Source: Corticium candelabrum (lineage: Eukaryota; Porifera; Homoscleromorpha; Homosclerophorida; Plakinidae). From it: 64,000 nucleotides of DNA. This document shows positions 45,401 to 62,389 of this stretch, piece by piece. The number at the start of each line of letters is the position of its first letter. Positions within the stretch are counted from its first letter, which is position 1. Position numbers and translations under genes: made by a program. Below the pieces are notes generated by a model. It made no database searches, had not been told where the DNA came from, and saw only the letters and a program-made list of their open reading frames with translations. Location: NCBI RefSeq assembly GCF_963422355.1, contig NC_085087.1:1935521-1999520 (forward strand), written 5' to 3'.

Positions 45401-48400
45401 TGTACATGTGACATTTATGGTCATATCTAGTGGTTTTTACCGTTGTTCTTTTGTTTATGTGTCTGGATGTTTGTTTGTAGTTTGTTTGTCCTTTTATGTT
45501 TTTTCCCCAATTTTCTTTTATTGATTACCTAAGAAGCTCAATATTAGTAGCACTTATTGTTGAGGAAGCACTTTATCTAACAGTCAGATTTTTATAATTG
45601 TTAACTGCAGCAGTCAATCAGTCCAAAAAGATTCTAGAATAGATAAGAGGACATAATTAAGTGCCCCAGAAAGATAGAAAGGAGTCAGTGTTTTGGCTAA
45701 ACTGATGAACTCTGCAACTTAAAGCAGCATACATGAATGGATTACATTGCTGTAGCTTCCTTGAAGTATCTGTAGCCGGTTTTGATGTTATACAGTTTGA
45801 ATCATAGCCTTTAAACTATAGCTCTCGTAAGTTTTGGAGATACTTTATTGGTTTGTTCACCCAAGGCACGCATGTGCTAGGACTTTGCAATAACATTGTG
45901 GATGACCATGCAGACCAAGGGACAGCCCGACAAACAATTGGAATGCAGCCATGCACTCATTGTTATCACTGGTGTTAATTATTGTGTCAGATGTCAATAA
46001 TCCCACATTCCAGTCAATGTGTTTAGCTCTGTTCTCATGCTCTTCATGTTAATTAGCAAGCCCCAGTGCCTGTGCATCATCTGAAGGTTTAGCACTTTAG
46101 TGTTTCTTCATTTTGTCAGTGCTGTTGGCACTGACATATGAGAGACACTGTTGATGAACATGTATATCTATGTGGAAACTTATTTTCTATATAGTTGTCT
46201 GACTCAAATACCCCTTTGTGATATGCAGCTTTATGTGTTTTAACTGCGTAGCTTTGGGAAAACCTTGTATGTCCTGATATCTGTTTGCTTGTCTTGCTGT
46301 TTACTGCCATTTCTGCTTGTTTGTATTTTATGGTGTGCTGATCATCATGTTTGAGAACCTGATTTAACTATTTTCAAATTTAGCTCAATTTCAAGTTCAT
46401 CAGCGTGGCCCTGGCATTTATGCTTTCCAGAATATGAAGTTTCCTCAGTACTACCTGGCTATCAAGAACGGACAATTGACCACTGTTTGGACAATGTGTT
46501 TCTATTTATGTATTGACATTTGGGTAGCTGTTTCTTCTGTTTTGTGTAATGCTATTTAGGGGGGAGGTGGCCCATTTTGTGATTTTCGTATATTTGAGAA
46601 TGACCAGCATTACATCATTGCTGAGTCAGTGAAACATCCTTCTCAGCACATGGGAGTTCTTCCAGGAGGACATTTAAAGCCACCTCATGAGACTGGAAGA
46701 GGAGACCATGGCCAGTTTTCTGTTGTTCTCATTGTAAGTTGAAGTATGTAATTACATTAATTGATATTAATAAAGTTATCTTTTTATATTAAAATAGGTC
46801 GTGAACATGCATTATTATACTTAAAATAAAATTTAAATGGACCTGTATGAGGTCTGTTTATCTTTTCTTTTATTGCCAGAAGGGTGCATGTCATTATAGA
46901 ATATACCTATTTATATAGACGTGATTCATCACGTGCATTTTGAGTAATGAGTTTGCCAGTTTTGTTCCATCAGAAGGTTTATATTGGCATTATTACAGGT
47001 CGTAAGCACTGTAGATAAGCATGGCATCAGCTGTTTGTCTGGTTTTCTGTGAGTGTGATTTTGTCCCTTGGTTGCACATAGTAGTGTCATATGTGCTTGC
47101 TTGTTGCTGTGGCTGAGTGTTTTTGATATCCTGTTGCTATTGCAAACATAGAGAAAAATGGTGTTTACATCTCTAACCAGTGGAATGGGTTTTTTCTTTT
47201 GACCAATACCTTCTTTGGTACAAAGACTAATCTGGCATTTTTTGCATAAGGATGTATGTAGTAATCTCATAGCTCAGTGGGTTGCATTTAGGCTGTTAGT
47301 GTATGCTGATGATTTGACATTAGTACTCCACGGTTTTCTGCCTTGTGATTGCATGGCTTCACGATTGACTTGTCTTTGTCATTTGCGGAGAGACATGGAT
47401 TGGTTTTCAATTATAAGGAGAGTTAAGTAGAGGTCTTCAATTGTGAAGGGTGGTTGTTGAAATGTCACTAAACCACTTTTAACTATTGTGGCAATCAACC
47501 ATTTTGGGTAGTGTTAGACCAGTTTGGTGCTTGTGATGGTATGATGGATTAAAAGACTTGTTTAACTAAGATCTTCTTTTACTCTATCTGTGGTGGTTAG
47601 ACAAAGTCACGACAGTGGAAATAGTAGATCAGACATTTAGAGTTTGGGAATGAGGAAAAGAGACTCAGTCAAGTATAGATTGAGTAGTTGTTCTACTGAG
47701 GCATCTGAAAGAGCAAAGAGAGAACAGACTATATGGACACAAATAGACCAATTTGAATCAAGGAATGGTCTTGAGATACACGATATGTCATGGTTGATGT
47801 ATAGACAACAACCTGATAATAATCTAGTAAAGAATTGTTTGCAATTACATATGATGATGTAAAAAGGTCATTATGAACAATAATTATTAATTAGTATTTG
47901 CTTTCTTGTTTTGTCATTTCTTCTCTTAGCATTGTTTGTGTTGTTTATACACGTTTAGAAAGAAATGCATTGTGGTGTAGAAGAAAATAAATTATTATCA
48001 TTATCATTATTATGGGTCGTGCTCAACCAGATCAGTCTGGTTCGTAGGCCTCTTGTAATCATCGAAGCATACCCTGCCTCAGAGGTGCTTATAGACCATC
48101 ATGGCTGTTAGAGAGAAGACATGATGACTTTATGCAATTTAAGATTCGAAGCACTGTTTTCTGTAAGTTCTGCAGGTTGTGATGACCTGGAATGATGTCC
48201 AGTTACCGTGCAATACCTGCTTATGTTTCGTCTAGTTGGATAGCTGCTACTGTTAGACGAGATAGTAGATTTGTCAGGAATGGCGGGCATAGTAGTCTTG
48301 CTATTATTGTGTTTATTATTATTATTAGATGTGAAAATGGGGATTTGAGGTATTTTGTTTGAACAGTATGATGGATGTGGCACCACTACATATTATGAGT

Positions 48401-49475
48401 CTCCCCCAATCATGATTCAAAGTGTCTATCAACCTCCTCCAGTTATTGGTCCTTCACCAGTTCGTGTTCACACTGAAGTACACTCTGCTGTCACTCTGCC
48501 AGCTCCATCTTCTGCAGTAATTGGTCATTTCAGCCAAGGTGCAATCATTCAACTCTATGCCAAAACATATGGTCGAGCCTTGAGAATTAGAGATGGTAGA
48601 GTTGACGCTTTTGGGGGTCACGGCCAAAAAGGTAACTGAATTGATATTGTTGGTATGATTTTCATAATGTGTTCTGTTTATGTAGCTCAGTTTATTGTCC
48701 ATGAGCGTGGGCATGGCATTGTTGCTCTACAGAATGTGAAGAACCCTGCATCGTGGTTGGCTATCAGAAATGGAGAGCTTACTACAGTGCGCTAGTTCAC
48801 AGTCAGTAGATGTATTTATGATGTGTTTAATATCTTTTTGAACAGGGTGGTGGTGGGAAGTTTTGTGATCTGAGAGTTATTGAACATTCGAACTACTACG
48901 TTACCCTGGAGAGTGTTTGTCATCCTAATCAGCATGTTGGTGTTTTGCCGACTGGCCAGACCAAGCCTCCAGCCAATACAGGGCGAGGAGATCACAGCCA
49001 GTTTGTGGTTCGTGTTGTGGTGAGAAGTGACTAAGGATTTGTTTAGTGCATCTACGTATGTAATACTTGTGTGTTTCAGAGATATGGTCATAGCCGTGCT
49101 GCTCCTCAAACACATGTGATGTCATACTCAACAACTCAGACATCTTATCCTGTTGGCCACCATCCACCTCCAAGCCAGCCTTACCAACAACAAGTACCCA
49201 AGGCGCCCCCAGCATATAATCCTGGCATGCCTCCTCAGGCTGGTGTCTACCCTCCACAACCAGGTTCTTATCCTCCCCCACCTGGAGGTTACCATCCAGG
49301 CCAGTATCCACCTTCTGGAGGTTATCCTCCTACTGGATACCCTCCAGCTGGGGCTTACCCTCCTGGTCAGTACCCGCCTGGTCAGTACCCGCCTGGTCAG
49401 TACCCTCCTGGTCAGTACCCTCCTGGTCAGTACCCTCCGCCTGGTGGATATAGTGATCTACCACCAAAGTACTGA
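39439..49475 (+). CDS. Tandem beta-trefoil-like protein with QYPPG tail, 494 aa
   Basis: Ten exons: 39439-39445, 39664-39686, 39751-39879, 44007-44121, 46384-46484, 46560-46733, 48367-48631, 48686-48786, 48846-49019, 49080-49475, all in phase. Residues 1-53 are basic and Gly/Ala-rich (GRRLGGLIGAAARGIG). Two homologous domains follow: domain 1 (exons 4-6, about 54-183) and domain 2 (end of exon 7 to exon 9, about 234-363). Both read F-Q-G-IIQ-Y-KT-G-ALR, AQF.VH.RG.GI, NG.LTT/GGGG.FCD, and GRGDH.QF. Paired exons have identical sizes (101 and 174 bp) and phases. The repeated hydrophobic rhythm suggests a beta-trefoil; I cannot name a family. The tail (364-494) is Pro/Tyr/Gln-rich with QYPPG repeats, as in annexin A7/A11 and galectin-3 tails, and carries PPAY and a terminal PPKY (PPxY, WW-domain ligand). 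There is no signal peptide, so it is probably cytosolic. Confidence 0.85.
41184..41205. repeat. Perfect 22-bp palindrome
   Basis: Centred on catg, each arm tgctacggcca and its reverse complement with no loop. It lies in intron 3 of the tandem beta-trefoil gene. No surrounding element was recognised. Confidence 0.85.
43322..43733. mobile_element. MITE with CCGTATTTCTTC ends and TA target duplication
   Basis: The left end ccgtatttcttcaaatag and right end ctattcgaagaaatacgg are near-perfect inverted repeats. TA flanks both sides (43320-43321, 43734-43735). An internal duplicated phrase (cctcgaataggagccgccc and cctcaaatacaagccactc) is present. It is 412 bp, in intron 3. It shares the CCGTAT start and TA duplication with the MITE at 37612-38148, so the two may belong to one superfamily. 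Confidence 0.88.
44271..44345. repeat. Imperfect hairpin with tcagttatccgaa arms
   Basis: tcagttatccgaa near 44274 and ttcggataactga near 44322 are exact inverse copies about 35 bp apart. A further gttaactgatgc...ataactgaaatcc lies near 44590-44620. It may be the end of a pogo/Tigger-type element. Confidence 0.45.
44669..45213. mobile_element. MITE with AGGAGCATTCCGG ends and TTAA target duplication
   Basis: The left end aggagcattccgga (after ttaa at 44665-44668) and right end tccggagtgttcct (before ttaa at 45214-45217) are inverted repeats. TTAA duplications are typical of piggyBac and Kolobok superfamilies. It is 545 bp with no transposase frame, in intron 4 of the tandem beta-trefoil gene. 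Confidence 0.85.
47215..47430 (+). mobile_element. Decayed reverse transcriptase fragment
   Basis: The frame contains FRLLVYADDLTLVLHG, the YADD catalytic box of reverse transcriptase (motif C, about 47296-47330). Flanking RT motifs are not visible in the same frame. It lies in intron 6 of the tandem beta-trefoil gene. Confidence 0.55.
48003..48225 (-). mobile_element. 3' fragment of the (TAA)-tailed RLE retrotransposon
   Basis: The reverse complement of 48010-48222 matches 59530-59740 (gcaggtattgcacgg... to ctggttgagcacgac). Its tail abuts a ttattatcattatc tract, and (TTA)n recurs at 48305-48330. It is inserted in intron 6 of the tandem beta-trefoil gene. Confidence 0.85.
49363..49440 (+). 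repeat. 15-bp coding minisatellite (QYPPG x5)
   Basis: Five nearly identical 15-bp units (cctggtcagtacccg/t) encode five PPGQY steps in the tail of the tandem beta-trefoil protein. Near-identity at third positions points to recent slippage or expansion. Confidence 0.92.
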
Positions 49476-51171
49476 AGGTGGGCACAATGTCCAAATTGTT
49501 GAATTTTTATTAATTGATATGCTGATGTTATGCGCTAGCTGGCAATTATCATACTGTTGACTCTGGATTGCAGTTGATAGTTTCATAGCAATTGTATTGC
49601 AGTGTGTTATGTTGTTTCATATGCTGTAGGTGGTTTGATTGTAACCAATTAGCTTTCATATTATCTTGACTGTTACAGGTCTGCCCCAGTCAGCTGCTTT
49701 TGCCACTTGAGCAGTGTCATAGACGCTTGCATTGCTTTCGATTAGCACAATCTTTAGAATAGAAATGCACTTTTAATTGATATATTGCTTATTTGGAAAT
49801 TGAACTGGCAACGTCAGTCACATTTTTTGAACTCCAAAATGGCCAACATCAGGAGAAGGGCTTATTTTGAAAACAAACATTGTAACACTGTGGACTTGAC
49901 CAAAAATCAAAAATTTTGTTATTTTTGGCTTTGCTCTGTCAGAGGATTATATTCTTTAGCCTGAGTTGATAGGTCTAGTCAGTGCTGTAATAAAATTCGC
50001 TCACCAAAGTCCAGCAAGTATTTGGTTTATTGGGCATTCAGGTTTATTTCATGTTCATAGGTTGTAGAAACAAACCTTACCTAATTTCAAAGGCGTAACA
50101 ATCATAAATCTCACTTGTGTTGAGCTAGGTCGAGCAATGAGTGCCATACATCAGGGTGTGCTTCTTGAACCCGAGTTTTAGCAATCATCGTGAAGGAGAT
50201 TGTACCCATGTTCATATCATGTTCAATTAGAGTAAGGCCGACTCACTTTCTGTGTATATGAGTCTGTAATGCTCGTCTTCCTTGTTTGGGATAAGTGGCT
50301 GTTACTTTGGCTCTGTGATTGGATGTGTGATTGTCATATGTAGATCATCAATGTGAGATTGTACTTTGGAACTGAACACTTGACTGCGGCTGGATTGATG
50401 TGCTACATTGGGCTGGTCTTTTGTTTGATCTCACCAAGAAGAGAAAGCAGGAAACGGCTTTTTTGCTGTTGATCGTTTTCATCTAAACTTAGTGTTCCAT
50501 TCACCTTGTAGAGTGATGGCAAGTGTATTAAATAGTTAAATTTTTGAGATTTTGAAAATTAATTGCCAAGATGTTTTCATATACACATCTAGTCCTATTA
50601 ATTGCTCTCATCCGAATACCTGACAGAACTGTGCACCTGTGATAACTGTACCTGGATGCTGCTACATGTGATGCATTCTTCATCCCTAAATCACTTTCAG
50701 TTTTACTCTTGTTTTAGCTAATTAGTGGCTCGATTATATCATGTACGTGACAGAATATCTACGTTCAAGTTCTACAGTAGTCTAGAGATAACGTACCATA
50801 CGACGACCCGGCCCGATGCTGACGTGGAAAAACTCGCTCTAGCTAGTTGCTAGAACGAGTGACCGATCGAGATCAACAAATGATGAGATCTGGGAACTCT
50901 CACCAAGTTTATACCCTAGAATGAGAAAAAGTTCTACACTTTAATTCTAATAGAAAAATAACTAAAGCAGCCACCTTAATTAACTGCCTTTCCGAAGGCT
51001 GTTTAAATTTGAATTTGAAGATTCTTTTGCACAGTCTCGTATACGTGGGGTATGCCTACGACCCTCCGTACCAGCAAGAGCTAGTCACGGCATGCGTGCC
51101 GGCTAGAGCATGCGCACGTGATACTATTTGTCTCTTTCATGCAATTCGTCAAGTTATAGAATGTGACAAGT
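49476..51171. other. 3' UTR and intergenic region
   Basis: A polyadenylation signal AATAAA at 49989 is the best candidate for the upstream gene. The rest has no recognisable gene. The frame at 51009-51194 overlaps the start of the next gene and is incidental. Confidence 0.5.
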
Positions 51172-58857
<7,686 letters not shown>

Positions 58858-58901
58858 TTGGGCTTAGCGCAAGTAGGGTTTGTGTGGTGTGAGGTGTTTT
58901 G

Positions 58902-58902
<1 letters not shown>

Positions 58903-58962
<60 letters not shown>
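58903..58962. repeat. (GT)n microsatellite
   Basis: About 60 bp GT dinucleotide followed by GCATGC/GTGC units to 59000, in the presumed 3' UTR of the Ig-like receptor. Confidence 0.95.
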
Positions 58963-58963
<1 letters not shown>

Positions 58964-59339
58964 ACGTGCCTTCATGGGTGCATGCGTGCGTGCATGCATG
59001 GGTGTGGCACGCGGACACACAGACACACAGAGCTGTTGTTGTAGAAGCAAGCAAAATAATAAAAGGAATGGTACTCGAACCAAAGGTCTCTTAGATTTGT
59101 CGCCACATGTAATGTTTAATTTGTGCTTTTTACTTAATTAAACAGCACAAAACTCCTATCAGAATAAATAAGTCACGATCGGTGTAATTTTAAAGTGCAA
59201 TTGCAGAAACGGAAATCGTTGTTTGCCTAATACTGCCAAACAAACACTTAGAAATAGAAGGTTCGAGCTAATCTTCTTACTTACTGTCAGCCGTTTGAAT
59301 TGCTAGTGTAGAAGTTTGAACAGCTGCCATTGAATGATA

Positions 59340-59755
59340 GAGACCTATAATAATAACAATAACACTTGTCTTCTTATTGATATGAGCTGTCCTGCTGATG
59401 GCAACATTGGCAAGAAACATCCTGAGAAGTTGGTGAAGTACAGCGACTTACGAGTGGAGATAAGCCGCATGTGGCATTGTCGAACGCTGGTGGTTCCGGT
59501 GGTCTTGGGAGCTTTGGGCACAGTGCACGCAGGTATTGCACGGTGGCTGGACATTATTCCAGGTCATCACAACCTGCAGCACTTACAGAAAACAGTGCTT
59601 CTGAGATCTACTCGGATCCTTCGTAAAGTCATGTCTTCTTTCTAGACAGCCGTGATGGTCTAAGTACTTCTGAAGCAGGGTTTGCTTCCGGTACTTGTAA
59701 TAGACGTTACAAGCCAGACTGATCTGGTTGAGCACGACAATAATAATAATAATAG
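59340..59755 (+). mobile_element. RLE retrotransposon, 5'-truncated copy with (AAT)n tail
   Basis: Encodes CLLIDMSCPADGNIGKKHPE, then LVVPVVLGALGTVHAG and LQKTVLLRSTRILRKVMSSF, followed by a 3' UTR ending ctggttgagcacgac(aat)n. Nearly identical to 60150-60545. Confidence 0.88.
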
Positions 59756-60545
59756 GCTAAAGGCAGCGAATCTTCCTGCTGCAACTGAGGGACTGGTTGT
59801 TGCTGCTCAAGACCAAGCTCTTCGGACTCGGTACTATGAGTGCAAGATTCTACATCGTGATGTCAGTCCTACTTGCCGCATGGCAGTGTAAGCCTGGAAA
59901 CAGTCGACCACATTGTGGCATGCTGTAGTGCTTTGGCACTGACGGACTACACTGATCGACACAATAGGTGGCCTCCATCATTAACTGGGATGTTTGTCGC
60001 CATTTTGGGGTTCCAGTGGAGAGCAGATGGTACCGGCATCGTCCTGATAGGTTTGTGGAGACGGATGACATTACTATGATGTGGGATACCATCATCACCA
60101 CTGCCAGGAAGATCAAAGCCAATCGTTCAGACATCTGTCTCAGAAATAGGAAGACAAACACTTGTCTTCTTATTGATATCAGCTGTCCTGGTGATGGCAA
60201 CATTGGGAAGAAACATGTTGAGAAGTTGGCGTAGTACAGCAACTTGCGAGTGGAGATAAGCCGCATGTGGCATTGTCGAACGCTGGTGGTTCCGGTGGTC
60301 TTGGGAGCTTTGGGCACAGTGCACGCAGGTATTGCACGGTGGCTGGACATTATTCCAGGTCATCACAACCTGCAGCACTTACAGAAAACAGTGTTTCTGA
60401 GATGTACTCGAATCCTTCGTAAAGTCATGTCTTTTTTCTAGACAGCCATGATGGTCTAAGTCCTTCTGAAGCAGGGTTTGCTTCCAGTACTTGTAATAGA
60501 CGTTACAAACCAGACTGATCTGGTTGAGTACGACAATAATAATAA
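59756..60545 (+). mobile_element. RLE retrotransposon, longer truncated copy
   Basis: Reads RYYECKILHRDVSPTCRM, then ETVDHIVACCSALALTDYTDRHN (zinc knuckle of C-x-x-C/H/C type, one frame shift), WYRHRPDRFVE, KANRSDIC and LIDISCPGDGN (restriction-like endonuclease R-x-D...D/E pattern), and the C-terminus as in the previous copy. A TAG interrupts it near 60232 (EKLA-stop-YSNLRVE). The tail is (AAT)n. The order zinc knuckle, endonuclease and C-terminal helix is typical of R2/R4/NeSL-like elements. Confidence 0.88.
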
Positions 60546-60957
60546 GTCATTGCCATGGCTTAGTGGTTAGCGACAATGGCTACCACTCTATGGTTTGGGG
60601 GTTCAAACCTTAGTGACAGCAGTAAATTATGAAACTTGTCTGTCTTTCTTTCTCATGTTTCTCTAGCTTTATATATGAGACTACTTTAGACGTTAGGGAG
60701 TTTTTGTGGTCTGGCAAACGGTTTGTTGACGATGACGTTCAGTGCTTTCCTGGTAGTCATTGATATCCAATAGGCGTGCTGTATTGAGTTTGCGGTCACC
60801 GTAATGCCTGCAATCTATATCGAATTGGCTAGTTATTAATGACCGTTTGGACTACACAGAAACATGTACCCTCCTGGGTTCACCTGCCGGGTGGGCGGTC
60901 GCCCAGATGGGGTAAATACCCCACCTGCCCAGTATGAAGGGGCATAACAATACACAT
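60546..60957 (+). mobile_element. tRNA-derived SINE, copy 1
   Basis: Pol III A box TGGCTTAGTGG (60556-60566) and B box GGTTCAAACC (60600-60609) at tRNA spacing. Then comes a central block (gttcagtgctttcctggtagtcattgatatcc) and a 3' block with acctgccgggtgggcgg. It begins right after the LINE (AAT)n tail. Confidence 0.88.
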
Positions 60958-61190
60958 AATGGAGACAGTGCACACAGGTATTTCACTGTGGCTGGACATT
61001 ATTCCAGGTCATCACAACTTGTAGCACTTACAGGAAACAATGTTTCTGGATCTACTCGGATCCTTTGTAAAGTCATGTCTTCTTTCTAGACAGCCGTGAT
61101 GGTCTAAGTACTTCTGAAGCAGGGCTTGCTTCCAGTACTTGTAATAGACTTTACAAACGAGACTGATCTGGTTGAGCACAACATAATAAT
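60958..61190 (+). mobile_element. RLE retrotransposon 3' fragment
   Basis: Matches the last 230 bp of the 59756-60545 copy (acaggtatttcactgtggctgg to ctggttgagcacaac) and ends in ataataat. Confidence 0.88.
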
Positions 61191-61615
61191 GTCACTGCCG
61201 TGGCTTAGTGGTTAGCGACATTGGCTACCACTTTCTGGTTTGGGAGTTCAAACCCCAGTGACCACCGTAAATTATAAAACTTTTCTGTCTTTCTTTCTCT
61301 TGTTTTTCTAGCTTTATCCATGAGACTATAACTCGTTTCAGTCATTGGGGAGTTTCTGTGGTCTGGCGAATGATCGGTTGACGAAGACGTTCAGTGCTTT
61401 CCTGGTAGTCATTGATATCCACTAGGCATGCAGTATTGAGTTCGTGGTTACCATAATGCCTGAAATCTATATTAAATTAGTTGTTCATTGAGCGCCGTAT
61501 GGACTACACAGAAACATGTGCCCTGCTGGCCGGGCTTACCTGCCAGTTTAGTGGACGTCCAGATGAGAGTAAAGACCCAACTTGCTCATCATGAGGGGCA
61601 CAACAATACATAATA
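61191..61615 (+). mobile_element. tRNA-derived SINE, copy 2
   Basis: Same family as 60546-60957: gtcactgccgtggcttagtgg, gagttcaaaccccagtgac, ttcagtgctttcctggtagt, and a 3' end in aggggcacaacaatacataa. Confidence 0.88.
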
Positions 61616-62020
61616 AAGCCACTGATATAGCCTAGTGGTTAGGAGTGTGGTTGTCTGACCATAATGGCCTGGATTCAACCCTGTGTTGCGACAGCAATAT
61701 AATGAAACGAGTCTGTTGTCTGTTAGTTCTTGAGAGTAGACTTGTATCCGTTGATGGAGAGTTTCTGTGATCTTGTGGGAGGATCTTTGGCAATGAGGAT
61801 CAGTGCTTTCCTGGTAGTCATTGACATCTACTGGGCGTGCTGTTCAGAGCTGGCAAAATCTTCGTAGAGCACGCAATCAATGATCGATAAGCCAGTTACT
61901 GGCGCAATAAAAACTACACGAAAACATGTACTTCTCTTGGACTTACCTGCCGGGTTGGTGGGAGTCCAGTTGAAGATAAAGACCCCACTTACTCTACCTA
62001 GAGGATGATAACGAGATAAC
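61616..62020 (+). mobile_element. tRNA-derived SINE, copy 3 (diverged subfamily)
   Basis: tagcctagtgg (A box) and ggattcaaccc (B box), followed by the same central block (agtgctttcctggtagtcattgac). It differs from copies 1 and 2 in head sequence and is probably a different subfamily. Confidence 0.82.
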
Positions 62021-62029
62021 AGTGCATTT

Positions 62030-62172
62030 TGGATCTAGTCGAATCTTGCGTAAAGTCATGTCTTCTGTTTATACAGCTGTGATAGTAAGCACCTTCAAGG
62101 CAGAGTTTGTCTCCGGCACCTACAAAAGATCTTACGAACCAGACTGATTTGGTTGAGCACGATAATAGTAGA
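62030..62172 (+). mobile_element. RLE retrotransposon 3' fragment, diverged
   Basis: Matches the end of the 3' UTR (tggatctagtcgaatcttgcgtaaagtcatg to ttggttgagcacga) with a taatag tail. Confidence 0.82.
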
Positions 62173-62389
62173 CTTTGCCAGAATAATTTGTTTCAACGGA
62201 ATGCTGTGCGGTTTACAGGAAATTGGGTAATCATACTATCCAGATCACTTCTTCAACATCTGACTATGAGATTGAGCAGTATTGGAGTGATGTTCTATAA
62301 AACTAAAGTGTGTCGTGATGAGTCTGCCTTCTTGGTGAGGCGTCAAACCAATTGTGAGACGTATCAGAGAAATTAGCAACACCGATTAA

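Noticed and set aside
49363-49440. CRISPR-like array
   Set aside because: The units are contiguous 15-bp coding repeats with no spacers, in a eukaryotic gene.
60546-60620. Possible tRNA gene
   Set aside because: A and B boxes are present, but three copies with a shared non-tRNA body and poor cloverleaf pairing identify a SINE.
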